A stretch of DNA of 36,306 bases from an uncultured Gammaproteobacteria bacterium (GCA_913045175.1 CAJWQG010000034.1:1-36306), one strand, 5' to 3'; shown: positions 14,646 through 23,884, counted from the first letter of the stretch. Notes: generated by a model not told the origin, from the sequence alone. Numbers and translations: made by a program.

Positions 14646-16265
14646 TTAGTGCTCGGTTGCGATGAATGGACCATCGACACATATCCTGCGGCCATCAGGA
14701 CAGTGGCAAGCGCCACAGATACCAACGCCACATTTGGTGAGGTAGTCAATTGCGCTGAATATGTTCTCGTCGCCAACGAATTCACGCTGAACGGCTTCTG
14801 CGGCATGGACCATCGGAGCCGGTCCGCAGTTATAAAAAATTACCGATTCCAGATCATCCATGCTTTCTAGTGTTTCGCGAAGCAGTTCAGTTACCAGCCC
14901 ATGGTAACCCTCAGAGCCATCGTCAGTAGCGATATGAACCTCTGCTATATCACGACATTCATCAGAAAAATAGAGACGATCTTTGGTTCGAGCACCCATA
15001 AAGACCGTTGCATCGCCAAAGTCTCGGGCGATTTGAAAGACGGCAGCGAGACCTGTCCCGCCGGCAACCGCCATCACCTTCTTGTCGGCGGGAGTCACGG
15101 CAGCGCCATAGGTCCCCCTGACCATCACCTCGGCTCCCGGCTCAAGATTGATCAGTTTGTTGGTGAAGATTCCAACATCAATAACTGCCAAAGAGAACGG
15201 ATCATCGGTAAGAGCAGAGAATGGCTTCTCACCAACCCCGGGGATCCAGGTAAAAACGAACTCACCAGGCTTTACATCCAGCTTGCCATCGAAAGTCAGT
15301 ATGGAAATGTCATCGGTAACCCGTTCATTGCTCGCTAGCGTGTATGACTCAAACCCCATCGGCACGTCATACCGAACCATCTGCTCACTGTGGTTGTCGT
15401 CAGCGCCCAGATCCGCCTCAATCGTAGCGAAATACTCGGCCAGCGAAGTCGAACTCATACCCGTTAGCGCTGAACCGATACCAAAAACACTCACCCCTTC
15501 ATTTTCAAATGCGCGAACGTCATCCGCATTGCTAATCCCGCCACAGCCGATGACTGGCAAATCTACCGCCGCCCGAATTTCCCGCACACATTTAAGCGCT
15601 ATGGGCAGAACTCCCTTACCAGACATCCCTCCTAACGTATTCGTTAGCACTGGATGCCCCTGCGAGGTGTAAAAGGCAGGACCAACAGTATTAATGGCAC
15701 ACAAAGCGTCGGCGCCACCCTCGGCAGCGGCAGCGGCAATTTCTCCGACATTCGGAACGTTTGGGGTGAGCTTCGGAATGACGGGAACAGATACCGCTTC
15801 TTTGACCGCTTGTGTAATTTCCTTCACAAGGCCAGCGTCCTGCCCCATATCCATCCCATATCCTTTGGCGTGAGGACACGACAAATTGAGTTCCAACCCA
15901 TCAGAATAAGGCGCGAGCTTCCGTGCAACTTCTACGATTTCTTCAACACTACCGCCAAATATAGAACAGAGAAGGAATCTATCTTCCGGCACCTCGAGTT
16001 CTGCAAAGTGTTGCGCTGCCTCGTCTGCACCCGGGTTTGTCAGGCCTACCGCATTCATAAAGCACCCGGGAGCATACTGGGTCATGATGGGCTCCCGATT
16101 ACCAAGCCGCGGGACGGGCCCGATGCTCTTCGTCGTCATCACACCGATTTGCGGGACGTTCGCGAAAAGATGGCTGATGATTGGCGTTGCGGTGGCAACA
16201 ATTCCCGACGGAATGGTAAAGGGACCGGAAATGGATTTACCGAGAAATTGGTAACGTTTACTCAA
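14646..16265 (-). CDS. Fused PyrD-PyrK-like dihydroorotate dehydrogenase (class 1B type)
   Basis: Residues 1 to about 300 form a class 1 dihydroorotate dehydrogenase barrel with FMN motifs: IPKLTPNVPN, CAINTVGPAF, VIGCGGISNADD and the catalytic loop NLSCPHAKGYG, where C130 is the expected general base. Residues about 310-539 form a PyrK-like electron-transfer unit: a ferredoxin-reductase FAD/NAD module (VMAVAGGTGLAAVFQIA, IFYNCGPAPMV) and a C-terminal [2Fe-2S] cluster, C512-x4-C517-x2-C520-x8-C529, followed by VDGPF as in PyrK. The two subunits are normally separate genes. The start is TTG, the only possible one, with GGTGAG six bases upstream. No other pyrimidine genes are nearby, so a different redox substrate is possible. 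Confidence 0.9.
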   Translation of the reverse strand: MSKRYQFLGKSISGPFTIPSGIVATATPIISHLFANVPQIGVMTTKSIGPVPRLGNREPIMTQYAPGCFMNAVGLTNPGADEAAQHFAELEVPEDRFLLCSIFGGSVEEIVEVARKLAPYSDGLELNLSCPHAKGYGMDMGQDAGLVKEITQAVKEAVSVPVIPKLTPNVPNVGEIAAAAAEGGADALCAINTVGPAFYTSQGHPVLTNTLGGMSGKGVLPIALKCVREIRAAVDLPVIGCGGISNADDVRAFENEGVSVFGIGSALTGMSSTSLAEYFATIEADLGADDNHSEQMVRYDVPMGFESYTLASNERVTDDISILTFDGKLDVKPGEFVFTWIPGVGEKPFSALTDDPFSLAVIDVGIFTNKLINLEPGAEVMVRGTYGAAVTPADKKVMAVAGGTGLAAVFQIARDFGDATVFMGARTKDRLYFSDECRDIAEVHIATDDGSEGYHGLVTELLRETLESMDDLESVIFYNCGPAPMVHAAEAVQREFVGDENIFSAIDYLTKCGVGICGACHCPDGRRICVDGPFIATEH

Positions 16266-16339
16266 AGGATACTCACCAGGTTCTGCTGGCGCGTATCATA
16301 ACAGCGGTGACCGTCATAGACACCACTGTGCCTGGCCGA

Positions 16340-17092
16340 TTACCAATACCCTTCTTCCGAGAAGCGGGTCCAGGGTTCATTTTCTCCAATACCATATCCG
16401 GTAGTAAGTCCATCTTTAAGCCATTGACGAAAGTCCGGGTGTTCATCCAGATAGGAGACCTGATCCATGGCTTCAAGCCAGGGCGTTTGATCATATTCAA
16501 CCTGGCAGTGCCGAAACACACCATCTTCGAACAGGCCATAACAGGCTACCTGCTTTCCGCAACGATTCTGACCAATACTTCCAGGGTTAATAAACTCCTG
16601 ACCGTTTATCACGCGACGAAACTGCACGTGGGAGTGACCGAATAGGACATAGGGGCAGTCGCTGCCATCCGCCAGTTCCAGAAGTTTTTCATCCGGTGTG
16701 TCTGGAAGTGCATTTCTAACCTTACCGCTCATAACTCCATGCCGAAGACACATGCGAATGCCATCTTCTTCATATTCACCATCGGGTTTCAACGCGTTGA
16801 CATAGTCGTAGCCAACCGGGTCCAAGTTATCGATGATCCAATTGTTGAGTGCAACCCAGGTAGCCGGCCAGTTGGCAAATATCGAAGGGTCAAGCAACTC
16901 GTGATCATGATTGCCAAGAATGTGTGTTCCATCCGGCATACCCTTTAACAGCTCAATGGTTTCGTTTCCCTGAGGACCGGAAAGAACGGAATCTCCAAGA
17001 AATACCGATCGATCCGCATCACTTTCTTTATCCAAAACCGCGCGCAGGGCTTCTGCGTTGCCGTGGATATCGGCAATTACCAACACTTTCAT
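16340..17092 (-). CDS. Metallophosphoesterase, YfcE/calcineurin-like
   Basis: The 250-residue protein has the dimetal phosphoesterase motifs in order: IADIHGN (D8, H10), FLGDSV (D33), GNHDHE, and the late GHSHVQF. An INPGSIGQNRC segment is typical of the YfcE branch, which hydrolyses phosphodiesters or phosphomonoesters, sometimes diadenosine tetraphosphate. AGAGGAAC precedes the ATG. It lies 15 bases after the dikinase-like gene and 74 before the fused dehydrogenase, so an operon is likely. One attractive inference is that it removes a phosphate placed by the dikinase. Confidence 0.9.
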   Translation of the reverse strand: MKVLVIADIHGNAEALRAVLDKESDADRSVFLGDSVLSGPQGNETIELLKGMPDGTHILGNHDHELLDPSIFANWPATWVALNNWIIDNLDPVGYDYVNALKPDGEYEEDGIRMCLRHGVMSGKVRNALPDTPDEKLLELADGSDCPYVLFGHSHVQFRRVINGQEFINPGSIGQNRCGKQVACYGLFEDGVFRHCQVEYDQTPWLEAMDQVSYLDEHPDFRQWLKDGLTTGYGIGENEPWTRFSEEGYW

Positions 17093-17107
17093 CTATTGTT
17101 CCTCTGA

Positions 17108-19879
17108 TTACTCTTCTGATTGGAGCACAACAGTACCTGCGTCCCCATCGACTTCCAGGATTTGGCCGTGCTTGACCCGTTGTGTGGCATTACCTGTACC
17201 GACCACTGCCGGGATTCCATATTCCCGCGCGACAATGGATCCATGACCCAGAATCCCACCGATATCAGTAACAAGACCGGTTGCATGGGCGAATAGCTGC
17301 GTCCATGCAGGCGATGTCATTGGGCATACCAGAATCGAGCCTGGCTGCATTTGATCAAACTCACTCGCGTTGTTGATGAGACTGACAGGCCCGGTAATCG
17401 TCCCCGGGCTGACCGGAATACCTATCATCGTATCGCTGGAATCATCGTTCTTGAACTGGGTCATCTTGAAAGCGATACCCGGGTTTTCTAGCGCTTCCGG
17501 AGGAATCGCTCCCGGCGCGTGTAATTGCTTTCTCCGCTCGCGCAACTGGCGCCGCTCCTCGGCAAGCTCTGCCAATTCAGGCTTTGTCTCGTTACTATTG
17601 CGCGCATCCAACGCTTCCGCTATTTCATTTGTATAAAGAAAGTAAACGTCTTCAGCCTGACTAAAGGTTCCTACGTCCGTCAGACGCTGTCCAAGCTCCG
17701 CCGCCATGGGTCGGAGCACCGGCCAGGCTTTCCCTAATACGAAACAAGATTCTTCTCGTGCGGGGTAGTACTTATAGGCAAACCACATCCGATACCGAAA
17801 TTGCCAATAGGGTAGTCCTGATAGCAACTCCGAAATGTCCTGGAGCGCTTTTTCACGTTTACGTGTCGCTTCCTCTTGATGTTGGACCGGATCATAGTTT
17901 TTATTCTGCACCATTGCTTTAAGCGTAACGCAAAGGGCCGAAGGGTCCTCAATCTGCGTCGGCTCTACAAAATCTAGGCTGTAACCTTGATGACCATACG
18001 TATGCAGATAGGCATCAAACGCCTCCAGCATAGGTCCGCTGTCGGGGTGTGCCTGAAGTTCTGCCATTAATCGCTTAGCTGGCGTAACGACGACCGTCTC
18101 ATAGAGTGACTCGTTCGCCCAGATCATCTTGCAGATCGCGAACAGATCATCGTTCGCCTGCATGATCTTCGACTTGAAGCCTGAGAGGAACTGACCACTG
18201 GTAAAACGGTGATCCGGCAGTGTTTCACGCAGAAAACATTGCAACTGATCATCCGTAGACTTGGCAACCCCAAAGGTGTGTCCACCATTACTGGTCCAGT
18301 AGTGACCCTCGGCCCCGGACAACTCCTGCATACCTTCCAACAGAATCTCGTCTGAAGCAGACCTGACATCTACCTGGCGCCACTTCTCCGTGGTCTCGAA
18401 TAGCTCCGGTAAAGCGCGCTCGCGAAAATCCTTGTGCTGCGCGTCATTGGTATGGGTCTTGTGGAAAGCAGTAAAAGTCGGGTTATCAATATCAGGCATG
18501 GTTACCGCGTGAGCCACGTCATCTGTGTCCAGCGCCTCGGTTACTACATCCAGCGCGGTCCTGTCTTCATCAGACAGTTCACTACGGAACAATTCAAAAT
18601 CGTGTTTTTCATGCTCCTTGGCTTCCGGACTATTCAATGTGTCCTGAATTCGCTTCTTGAATTCTTCCATGCGACCTTCGTCCATCATGCCGTTTTTCTG
18701 GTAGCCAATGCCGTTCACTGTTACGTATCCGGACTGGGCACCCTCACGACGTGGACGCAAACCTTCTGTGATATAGAGTTCATCGAATAGCGGACTTGTC
18801 GGATCCGGAACATTTTCCACAATCTGCCTGCGGCTTAGGGATGGGATACCTTCTGGTGGTTCCCATTCAACTCCCAGAGGCTCAGGAGGCAGGTTCGTAA
18901 TAGGTCGCGATTGTAAGAGGTACAATTGGCCTGAGCCCTCAGCCGGGGAGCTCGAGGGGGCACCCCTCGAATGTGAAAGATACGCCCATTCAATATCCTG
19001 AGGCAGACCATCGAAATGTTTCTCTACGTTCAGCGCAAGCGTGGTTAACTCGGCAAGCAATTCATCTGTTAAAGAAGATTGCTCACGCTCACCTTCGGCA
19101 ATCTCTTCCAGGCGTGTGCCCTGCTCCCCGTCATAGACAATTTTTTGTTCCTTCGGACCGATCATGGTCTCTTTCGCTATGCCGGTTTCTCTATCCACAA
19201 TAAATGTATCAGGTGTGACCTGTCCGCCAACGACAGCTTCGCCAAGACCAAAACTCGCGTTAATGATCATTTCCGAGCGCTCGCCTGTTGCCGGGTTCGC
19301 GGTAAACAGAATGCCTGCCACCTCGGCCGGGATCATGATCTGCACGACGACGGCCATGGCAACCGATCCCTGCTCAATACCCATTTCGTGACGGTAAGAA
19401 ATGGCCTGCGCGGTCCATAAGGAAGCCCAGCAATCTCGAACGGCTTTAACCAATGCATCCTGACCACGTACATTAAGGTAGGTTTCCTGTTGACCGGCGA
19501 AAGATAAGCCCGGAAGGTCCTCAGCGTTAGCTGACGAGCGAACCGCGACGGCAGGATCGTCACCGTCCAGACTCGCATAGGCTTCCTGGAGCTCTGAAAT
19601 CAAAGCCGCCGAAAGTTCTTTCTCGAGAATCAATGAATGAATACTTGATGAGGCTGACTCAAACGACGCGCGGCCTTCAACTACCTCAGGCCTGGCGAGG
19701 GAAACGATGCTGGCCTGCAAGTCGTTGTCCGCAACAAATCCTCTGTAAGCTGCGGTAGTAAGTTGAAAGCCTCCCGGAACCTCGAATCCTGCATTCAACA
19801 TTTGCGCAAGCGACCTGCCCTTGCCTCCTACTACTTCCAGCGCATCATCTTTGGTATCTAAGGGACTGATAAAACCCAC
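17108..19879 (-). CDS. PEP-synthase / rifampin-phosphotransferase-like dikinase
   Basis: The 923-residue protein has an N-terminal PPDK/PEP-synthase ATP-grasp domain (about 1-345: VGGKGRSLAQMLNAGFEVPG, AVRSSANAEDLPGLSFAGQQ, YLLQSRPITNL), a helical central domain (about 360-790) and a C-terminal swivelling phosphohistidine domain (HGSIVAREYGIPAV, H879). The PEP/pyruvate-binding barrel of true PEP synthase is missing, as in rifampin phosphotransferases and phenylphosphate synthases, which move the ATP beta-phosphate to a small molecule. The start is GTG 19879, with AGAGAGG upstream; the frame extends to a TTG at 19933 without a ribosome site. A short low-complexity insert (SRGAPSSSPAEGSG) interrupts the end of the ATP-grasp domain. 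Confidence 0.88.
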   Translation of the reverse strand: MGFISPLDTKDDALEVVGGKGRSLAQMLNAGFEVPGGFQLTTAAYRGFVADNDLQASIVSLARPEVVEGRASFESASSSIHSLILEKELSAALISELQEAYASLDGDDPAVAVRSSANAEDLPGLSFAGQQETYLNVRGQDALVKAVRDCWASLWTAQAISYRHEMGIEQGSVAMAVVVQIMIPAEVAGILFTANPATGERSEMIINASFGLGEAVVGGQVTPDTFIVDRETGIAKETMIGPKEQKIVYDGEQGTRLEEIAEGEREQSSLTDELLAELTTLALNVEKHFDGLPQDIEWAYLSHSRGAPSSSPAEGSGQLYLLQSRPITNLPPEPLGVEWEPPEGIPSLSRRQIVENVPDPTSPLFDELYITEGLRPRREGAQSGYVTVNGIGYQKNGMMDEGRMEEFKKRIQDTLNSPEAKEHEKHDFELFRSELSDEDRTALDVVTEALDTDDVAHAVTMPDIDNPTFTAFHKTHTNDAQHKDFRERALPELFETTEKWRQVDVRSASDEILLEGMQELSGAEGHYWTSNGGHTFGVAKSTDDQLQCFLRETLPDHRFTSGQFLSGFKSKIMQANDDLFAICKMIWANESLYETVVVTPAKRLMAELQAHPDSGPMLEAFDAYLHTYGHQGYSLDFVEPTQIEDPSALCVTLKAMVQNKNYDPVQHQEEATRKREKALQDISELLSGLPYWQFRYRMWFAYKYYPAREESCFVLGKAWPVLRPMAAELGQRLTDVGTFSQAEDVYFLYTNEIAEALDARNSNETKPELAELAEERRQLRERRKQLHAPGAIPPEALENPGIAFKMTQFKNDDSSDTMIGIPVSPGTITGPVSLINNASEFDQMQPGSILVCPMTSPAWTQLFAHATGLVTDIGGILGHGSIVAREYGIPAVVGTGNATQRVKHGQILEVDGDAGTVVLQSEE
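18929..18974. repeat. Candidate palindromic element inserted in frame
   Basis: Within the dikinase gene, TCGAGGGG-GCA-CCCCTCGA (18952-18970) is an 8-bp inverted repeat next to a second GC-rich stretch (18931-18951). It codes for Ser/Gly/Pro/Ala-rich residues between EWAYL and LYLLQSRP, where homologues normally have only a few residues. This is the pattern of a REP-like or small mobile palindrome that kept the frame. Confidence 0.45.
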
Positions 19880-20190
19880 GGTGAATTCCTCTCTCTTTGT
19901 TATGCCACATTCTGACCACCACAGTAGCGTCAACTGAAATCAGGAAAATCGGGACGCGAAGGTGGAGGTGCTTTATTTGGAAGCGCCAAGAATACGCTGG
20001 TTCGCCGTATTCACAAAGTTAGATGGACATGGACATCACCCTTTTCCGGAATCTGACCAATTTCATGTCAAAAGGGGGTACCACGCGACTCAAGTTTCAG
20101 GCATTCTACGCCCTCTAGAAAAGTCTAGCCCGAAGTGATGTGTCGGGCATGATGCTTACACCACAAGCCTACACAGGGAGCTAAGTACAG
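19880..20190. other. Divergent intergenic region
   Basis: This 311-base spacer separates the minus-strand dikinase run from the plus-strand molybdenum hydroxylase genes. I see no gene or RNA family. Two small inverted repeats occur: CTAGA-AAAG-TCTAG (20115-20128) and GCCCGA-N9-TCGGGC (20128-20148), 43 bases before the hydroxylase start, which could be operators. No clear -35/-10 pair or sigma-54 site was found. Confidence 0.4.
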
Positions 20191-21051
20191 ATGAGATATG
20201 AAGCACCAACAACAACCAAGGAGGCGGCGACGCTTCTGGCCAAGGAGAATGGCGAAGCCTGCGTCCTAGCCGGTGGAACTGATCTTCTGGTTCGTATGAA
20301 AATGGGTCTGAGTGAACCGGATCTGATAGTAGATATTAAACACATTCCAGCTATGCAGGAGATCAAGATAAGCGCTTCTGGAACGAAGATTGGCGCTGCA
20401 GTATCCGGCACACGGTTGGGCGACAACAAAGCACTGAAGAAAGCATGGCCAGGCGTCGTTGAAGCGACCAACTTGATCGGTTCAGACCAGGTGCAGGGCC
20501 GATGCACCATGGTTGGCAACCTGTGTAACGCATCACCGGCGGCAGACAGTGTCCCTGCGATGATCGCGGCCGGAGCAAAAGCGGTTGTGGTAGGCCCCAA
20601 GAAGCGACGTACCGTTACTGTTGAGAACATCGTCACAGGTCCGGGCCAGACGTCTCTTGAAAAAGGCGAAGTAATCGAGTCAATAACCCTGCCAAAACGA
20701 TCAGGCAAGTCAGGTGACGCATACCTGCGTTTCATACCGCGAACTGAAATGGATATCGCCGTTGTCAGTGCCGGCGTTAACCTGACACTGGAGAAAGGCG
20801 TCGTAAAAACTGCCCGGGTTTGCCTGGGCGCAGTAGCGCCTACCGCAGTCCTGGTTCCTGATGCTGCCAAAGCCATCATCGGCACCAAGCTCGACAAAGC
20901 GGCCCTCGAAAGTCTTGCAGCGGCGTGCTCCGCGGCATGCAACCCCATCGATGACAAGCGGGGAACAGTCGAGTATAGAACTAAAGTTGCAGGCGTCTTA
21001 GGCAGACGTGCTGCGGAAATTGCATTTAAGCGCGCAGGAGGTTCCAAATGA
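20191..21051 (+). CDS. Molybdenum hydroxylase FAD-binding (medium) subunit
   Basis: This is the 286-residue CoxM/XdhB-type flavoprotein subunit, which passes electrons from the iron-sulfur subunit to the acceptor. It has the two FAD motifs AGGTDLLVRMK (about 29-39) and a TMVGNLCNASPAADSVPAM segment (about 106-124). The GAVAPTAVLVP and EYRTKVAGVLGRRA segments of the CO-dehydrogenase flavoprotein C-terminal domain follow. AGGGAG lies ten bases before the ATG. It overlaps the next gene by four bases (ATGA). The gene order medium-small-large is usual for the family. Confidence 0.93.
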   Translation: MRYEAPTTTKEAATLLAKENGEACVLAGGTDLLVRMKMGLSEPDLIVDIKHIPAMQEIKISASGTKIGAAVSGTRLGDNKALKKAWPGVVEATNLIGSDQVQGRCTMVGNLCNASPAADSVPAMIAAGAKAVVVGPKKRRTVTVENIVTGPGQTSLEKGEVIESITLPKRSGKSGDAYLRFIPRTEMDIAVVSAGVNLTLEKGVVKTARVCLGAVAPTAVLVPDAAKAIIGTKLDKAALESLAAACSAACNPIDDKRGTVEYRTKVAGVLGRRAAEIAFKRAGGSK

Positions 21052-21530
21052 CAGGCGTACTAGTAGACACAACCGTAAACGGCGATGCCGTTCAATTTGC
21101 TTGTCCAACCGATGAGACTTTACTGGATTCACTACGTGACCGGGTGGGCCTGACTGGCGTTAAAGAAGGATGCGGCACCGGTGATTGCGGCGCATGCAGT
21201 ATCACGCTGGACGGACAACTGGTTTGTTCCTGCCTCGTACTTGGTGTTGAAGCAAATGGAAGCGAAATCGGTACCGTAGAAGGGCTTGCCGACAGCGAGT
21301 CGCTACACCCTTTACAAGAGCAATTTATCAACCATGCGGCACTACAATGCGGTATCTGTACCCCCGGATTCCTGGTTGCTGCCAAGGCGTTACTCGACAA
21401 AAATAAAGACCCATCCGAGGAGCAGATTCGCTATGCGCTTGCGGGTAATCTTTGCCGATGTACCGGTTATGACAAGATCGTCCGGGCAGTGCAGGCTGCG
21501 GCCAAAGACCTGCGAAAGAAAAAGAAATAG
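21048..21530 (+). CDS. Molybdenum hydroxylase [2Fe-2S] (small) subunit
   Basis: This 160-residue CoxS-type ferredoxin subunit has a plant-ferredoxin-like N-terminal domain with EGCGTGDCGACSITLDG and the fourth cysteine in LVCSCLV. The C-terminal four-helix domain has CGICTPGFLVAAKALL and NLCRCTGYDKIV, giving two [2Fe-2S] clusters that link molybdenum to FAD. It is translationally coupled to the FAD subunit and 33 bases before the catalytic subunit. Confidence 0.95.
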   Translation: MTGVLVDTTVNGDAVQFACPTDETLLDSLRDRVGLTGVKEGCGTGDCGACSITLDGQLVCSCLVLGVEANGSEIGTVEGLADSESLHPLQEQFINHAALQCGICTPGFLVAAKALLDKNKDPSEEQIRYALAGNLCRCTGYDKIVRAVQAAAKDLRKKKK

Positions 21531-21563
21531 ACCACTCATTATCAGCGATAGGAATCATCCGAA

Positions 21564-23819
21564 ATGACACATGATCAAAGTTTTACTAATCAAAAGTTTA
21601 AAGTGGTGGGTACCCGGGTCAATCGACCGGACGGCGTTGATAAGGTCACGGGAAGAGCAAAGTATGGCGCAGATGCTACAGCACCTGGCCAACTGGTAGG
21701 CCTTTTCCTGCGTTCTCCACATGCCCATGCGCGCATCAAGAAAATTGACACGTCTAAAGCTGAAAAGCTCAAAGGCGTCAAAGCAGTCATCACGAGTGCC
21801 GACCTGCCCGACCATACCAACGGAGCCTTGTTAGACAAGCTAACCAACTGTATGGCGAGAGACCGCGTCTTGTATGACGGTCACGCAGTAGCAGCAGTCG
21901 CCGCTATTGACCGACAAACGGCCAAAAAGGCACTCAAGCTTATCAAAGTCAGCTACGAGGTATTGCCTCACGTAACTGACGTCGACGAAGCAATGAAACC
22001 TGGTGCACCCATCGTTCAACCCGGCACCAAAACCAGAGGTGTTGATCCCAAGCCAACCAAGGATTCGAACGTGGCAGGCGTCTCAACCTTCGGCCATGGC
22101 GACCTGGACGCCGGCTTCAAGGAAGCAGACGTCATTATTGAAAAGAGTTACAAAACCGAACAGACCCACCAGGGCTACATCGAACCACATGCGTGTCTCG
22201 CCTCGGTAGGCCCGGATGGAAGCGGCGAACTGTGGGTAACCACTCAAGGCCACTATACCTATAGAACGGATTGTGCGGCTTTGCTGGGAATGGATTTGGC
22301 GAAACTCAAAGTCACTTCTTCAGAGATCGGAGGTGGATTTGGCGGTAAGACACACGTATGGATTGAACCTATCGCCCTTGCGCTATCCCGCAAAGCGAAT
22401 CGTCCGGTCAAGGCCGTTATGACGCGTGAAGAAGTGTTTAAAGCCAGTGGCCCAACCTGTTCGACGTCAATGGATATCAAGATCGGCGTCAAGAAAGACG
22501 GTACGATCACTGCGGGTTCTGCCCATATCCGTTACCAGGACGGTGCGTTTCCCTTTATCTGGGGCCAATTAGGCGCCATGACAGCCTTCGCATGTTATGA
22601 CCTCAAGAATGTACAGGCAGTTGGCTATGATGTTCTGGTCAACCGACCCAAGGTTGCCGCATATAGAGCACCATCAGCACCGATGGCAGCGTTTGGTGTA
22701 GAGAGCACTATGGATCTACTCGCGGAAGCGATCGGTATGGATCCAGTTGAACTGCGCATTAAAAATGCTGCCAAGGAAGGAACCAAAGCATCCTATGGTC
22801 CAACTTACGGACCCATCGGTATTGGACCAACCCTGGAAGCTGCCAAGAACCATCCGCACATGAAAACAAAACTGAAGAAAAATCAGGGTCGCGGTATGGC
22901 CTGTGGTTTCTGGTTCAACTTCGGTGGCCAAACCTGTACAGACATCAACATTGGTTCTGACGGGACGGTCAATCTGTCTCTGGGAACTGTAGATGTCGGC
23001 GGGTCTCGCGCATCTATGTCACTTATTTGTGCTGAAGAACTAGGCATTCCCTACGAGCAGGTGAAAGCCAACGTCGCTGATACGTCCTCACTCGGCCACA
23101 ACGACACCACAGAGGGCAGTCGTGGCACCTTCTCTTCAGGCATGGCAACTATTTTTGCTGCGCGTGAAGCGATCGAGGAGCTGAAAAACCGTGCTGCTCA
23201 GATGTGGGATATCCCCGTTGAGGAAATCGAGTGGATTGACGGCGAAGCCAGGGCTGTCGGACAGCAACATGACAACCTCCCACCGCTGACGCTAAAAGAA
23301 ATTGCTGCAAAAGCAGCGGGAACAGGCGGTCCGATTGCCGGGCATAACGAAGTTGTTGCTGACGGTGCCGGTGTTTCATTCGCTAGTCACATCTGTGATG
23401 TCGAAGTCGACCCAGAAACAGGTGGCACCAAGGTGGTTCGCTACACGGTCATCCAGGATGCCGGCAAGGCGATCCACCCTGACTATGTGGAAGGTCAGTT
23501 CCAGGGCGGTGCAGCACAAGGCATCGGCTGGGCGCTGAACGAAGAATATATCTACGGAGAAGATGGCACCCTGCAGAACGCAGGATTCCTCGACTATCGT
23601 ATTCCGGTATGTTCCGACCTGCCATTCATCGATACCCAGATCCTGGAAATTCCTAATCCGAACCATCCTTATGGAATTCGGGGTGTTGGTGAAACCTCCA
23701 TCGTGCCGCCTTTGGCAGCGATCGGTAATGCGGTTTCGAACGCCGCAGGCGTACGCATGACACATGTGCCTATGTCACCGCCTCGCATCCTCAAAGCCAT
23801 CGAGGATGCTGGCGCGTAG
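21564..23819 (+). CDS. Molybdenum hydroxylase catalytic (large) subunit
   Basis: This 751-residue xanthine-dehydrogenase-family subunit binds molybdopterin and hydroxylates an aromatic or N-heterocyclic substrate with water-derived oxygen. It carries the molybdopterin loop EIGGGFGGKTH (254-264), the active-site segment AAYRAPSAPMAAFGVES (about 365-381), TEGSRGTFSSG, and the catalytic glutamate E710 in GVGETSIVPP. It lacks the CO-dehydrogenase signature AYRCSFR, so it is not a CO oxidiser. Candidates are hydroxylases of purine, nicotinate or 4-hydroxybenzoyl-CoA type; which one is undecided. A perfect hairpin follows the gene (23833-23861). Confidence 0.93.
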   Translation: MTHDQSFTNQKFKVVGTRVNRPDGVDKVTGRAKYGADATAPGQLVGLFLRSPHAHARIKKIDTSKAEKLKGVKAVITSADLPDHTNGALLDKLTNCMARDRVLYDGHAVAAVAAIDRQTAKKALKLIKVSYEVLPHVTDVDEAMKPGAPIVQPGTKTRGVDPKPTKDSNVAGVSTFGHGDLDAGFKEADVIIEKSYKTEQTHQGYIEPHACLASVGPDGSGELWVTTQGHYTYRTDCAALLGMDLAKLKVTSSEIGGGFGGKTHVWIEPIALALSRKANRPVKAVMTREEVFKASGPTCSTSMDIKIGVKKDGTITAGSAHIRYQDGAFPFIWGQLGAMTAFACYDLKNVQAVGYDVLVNRPKVAAYRAPSAPMAAFGVESTMDLLAEAIGMDPVELRIKNAAKEGTKASYGPTYGPIGIGPTLEAAKNHPHMKTKLKKNQGRGMACGFWFNFGGQTCTDINIGSDGTVNLSLGTVDVGGSRASMSLICAEELGIPYEQVKANVADTSSLGHNDTTEGSRGTFSSGMATIFAAREAIEELKNRAAQMWDIPVEEIEWIDGEARAVGQQHDNLPPLTLKEIAAKAAGTGGPIAGHNEVVADGAGVSFASHICDVEVDPETGGTKVVRYTVIQDAGKAIHPDYVEGQFQGGAAQGIGWALNEEYIYGEDGTLQNAGFLDYRIPVCSDLPFIDTQILEIPNPNHPYGIRGVGETSIVPPLAAIGNAVSNAAGVRMTHVPMSPPRILKAIEDAGA

Positions 23820-23832
23820 CAATGCTACCCTT

Positions 23833-23861
23833 CACCGCAGTCGTGAAGTACGACTGCGGTG
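23833..23861 (+). terminator. Hairpin between hydroxylase and MoaD-like gene
   Basis: CACCGCAGTCGT, loop GAAGT, ACGACTGCGGTG form a perfect 12-bp stem followed by ATTGGTTTT. The T-run is broken, so this may be a partial terminator that lowers expression of the downstream MoaD-like gene rather than a full stop, or a transcript-stabilising stem. Confidence 0.6.
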
Positions 23862-23884
23862 ATTGGTTTTGCTAAGTATTAACG

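Noticed and set aside
15654-16301. Plus-strand frame of 215 codons opposite the fused dehydrogenase
   Set aside because: It lies opposite the catalytic barrel of a well-supported enzyme and has no domain features.
17108-19879. Genuine PEP synthase or pyruvate phosphate dikinase
   Set aside because: The C-terminal PEP/pyruvate-binding barrel is missing; the protein ends with the phosphohistidine domain.
20181-21047. Long minus-strand frame of 288 codons opposite the FAD subunit
   Set aside because: It is the antisense shadow of a clear CoxM-type gene; its composition is Ser/Thr/Pro-rich without motifs.
21564-23819. Carbon monoxide dehydrogenase large subunit
   Set aside because: The AYRCSFR active-site motif is absent; the segment is AYRAPSAPM, as in other xanthine-dehydrogenase-family hydroxylases.
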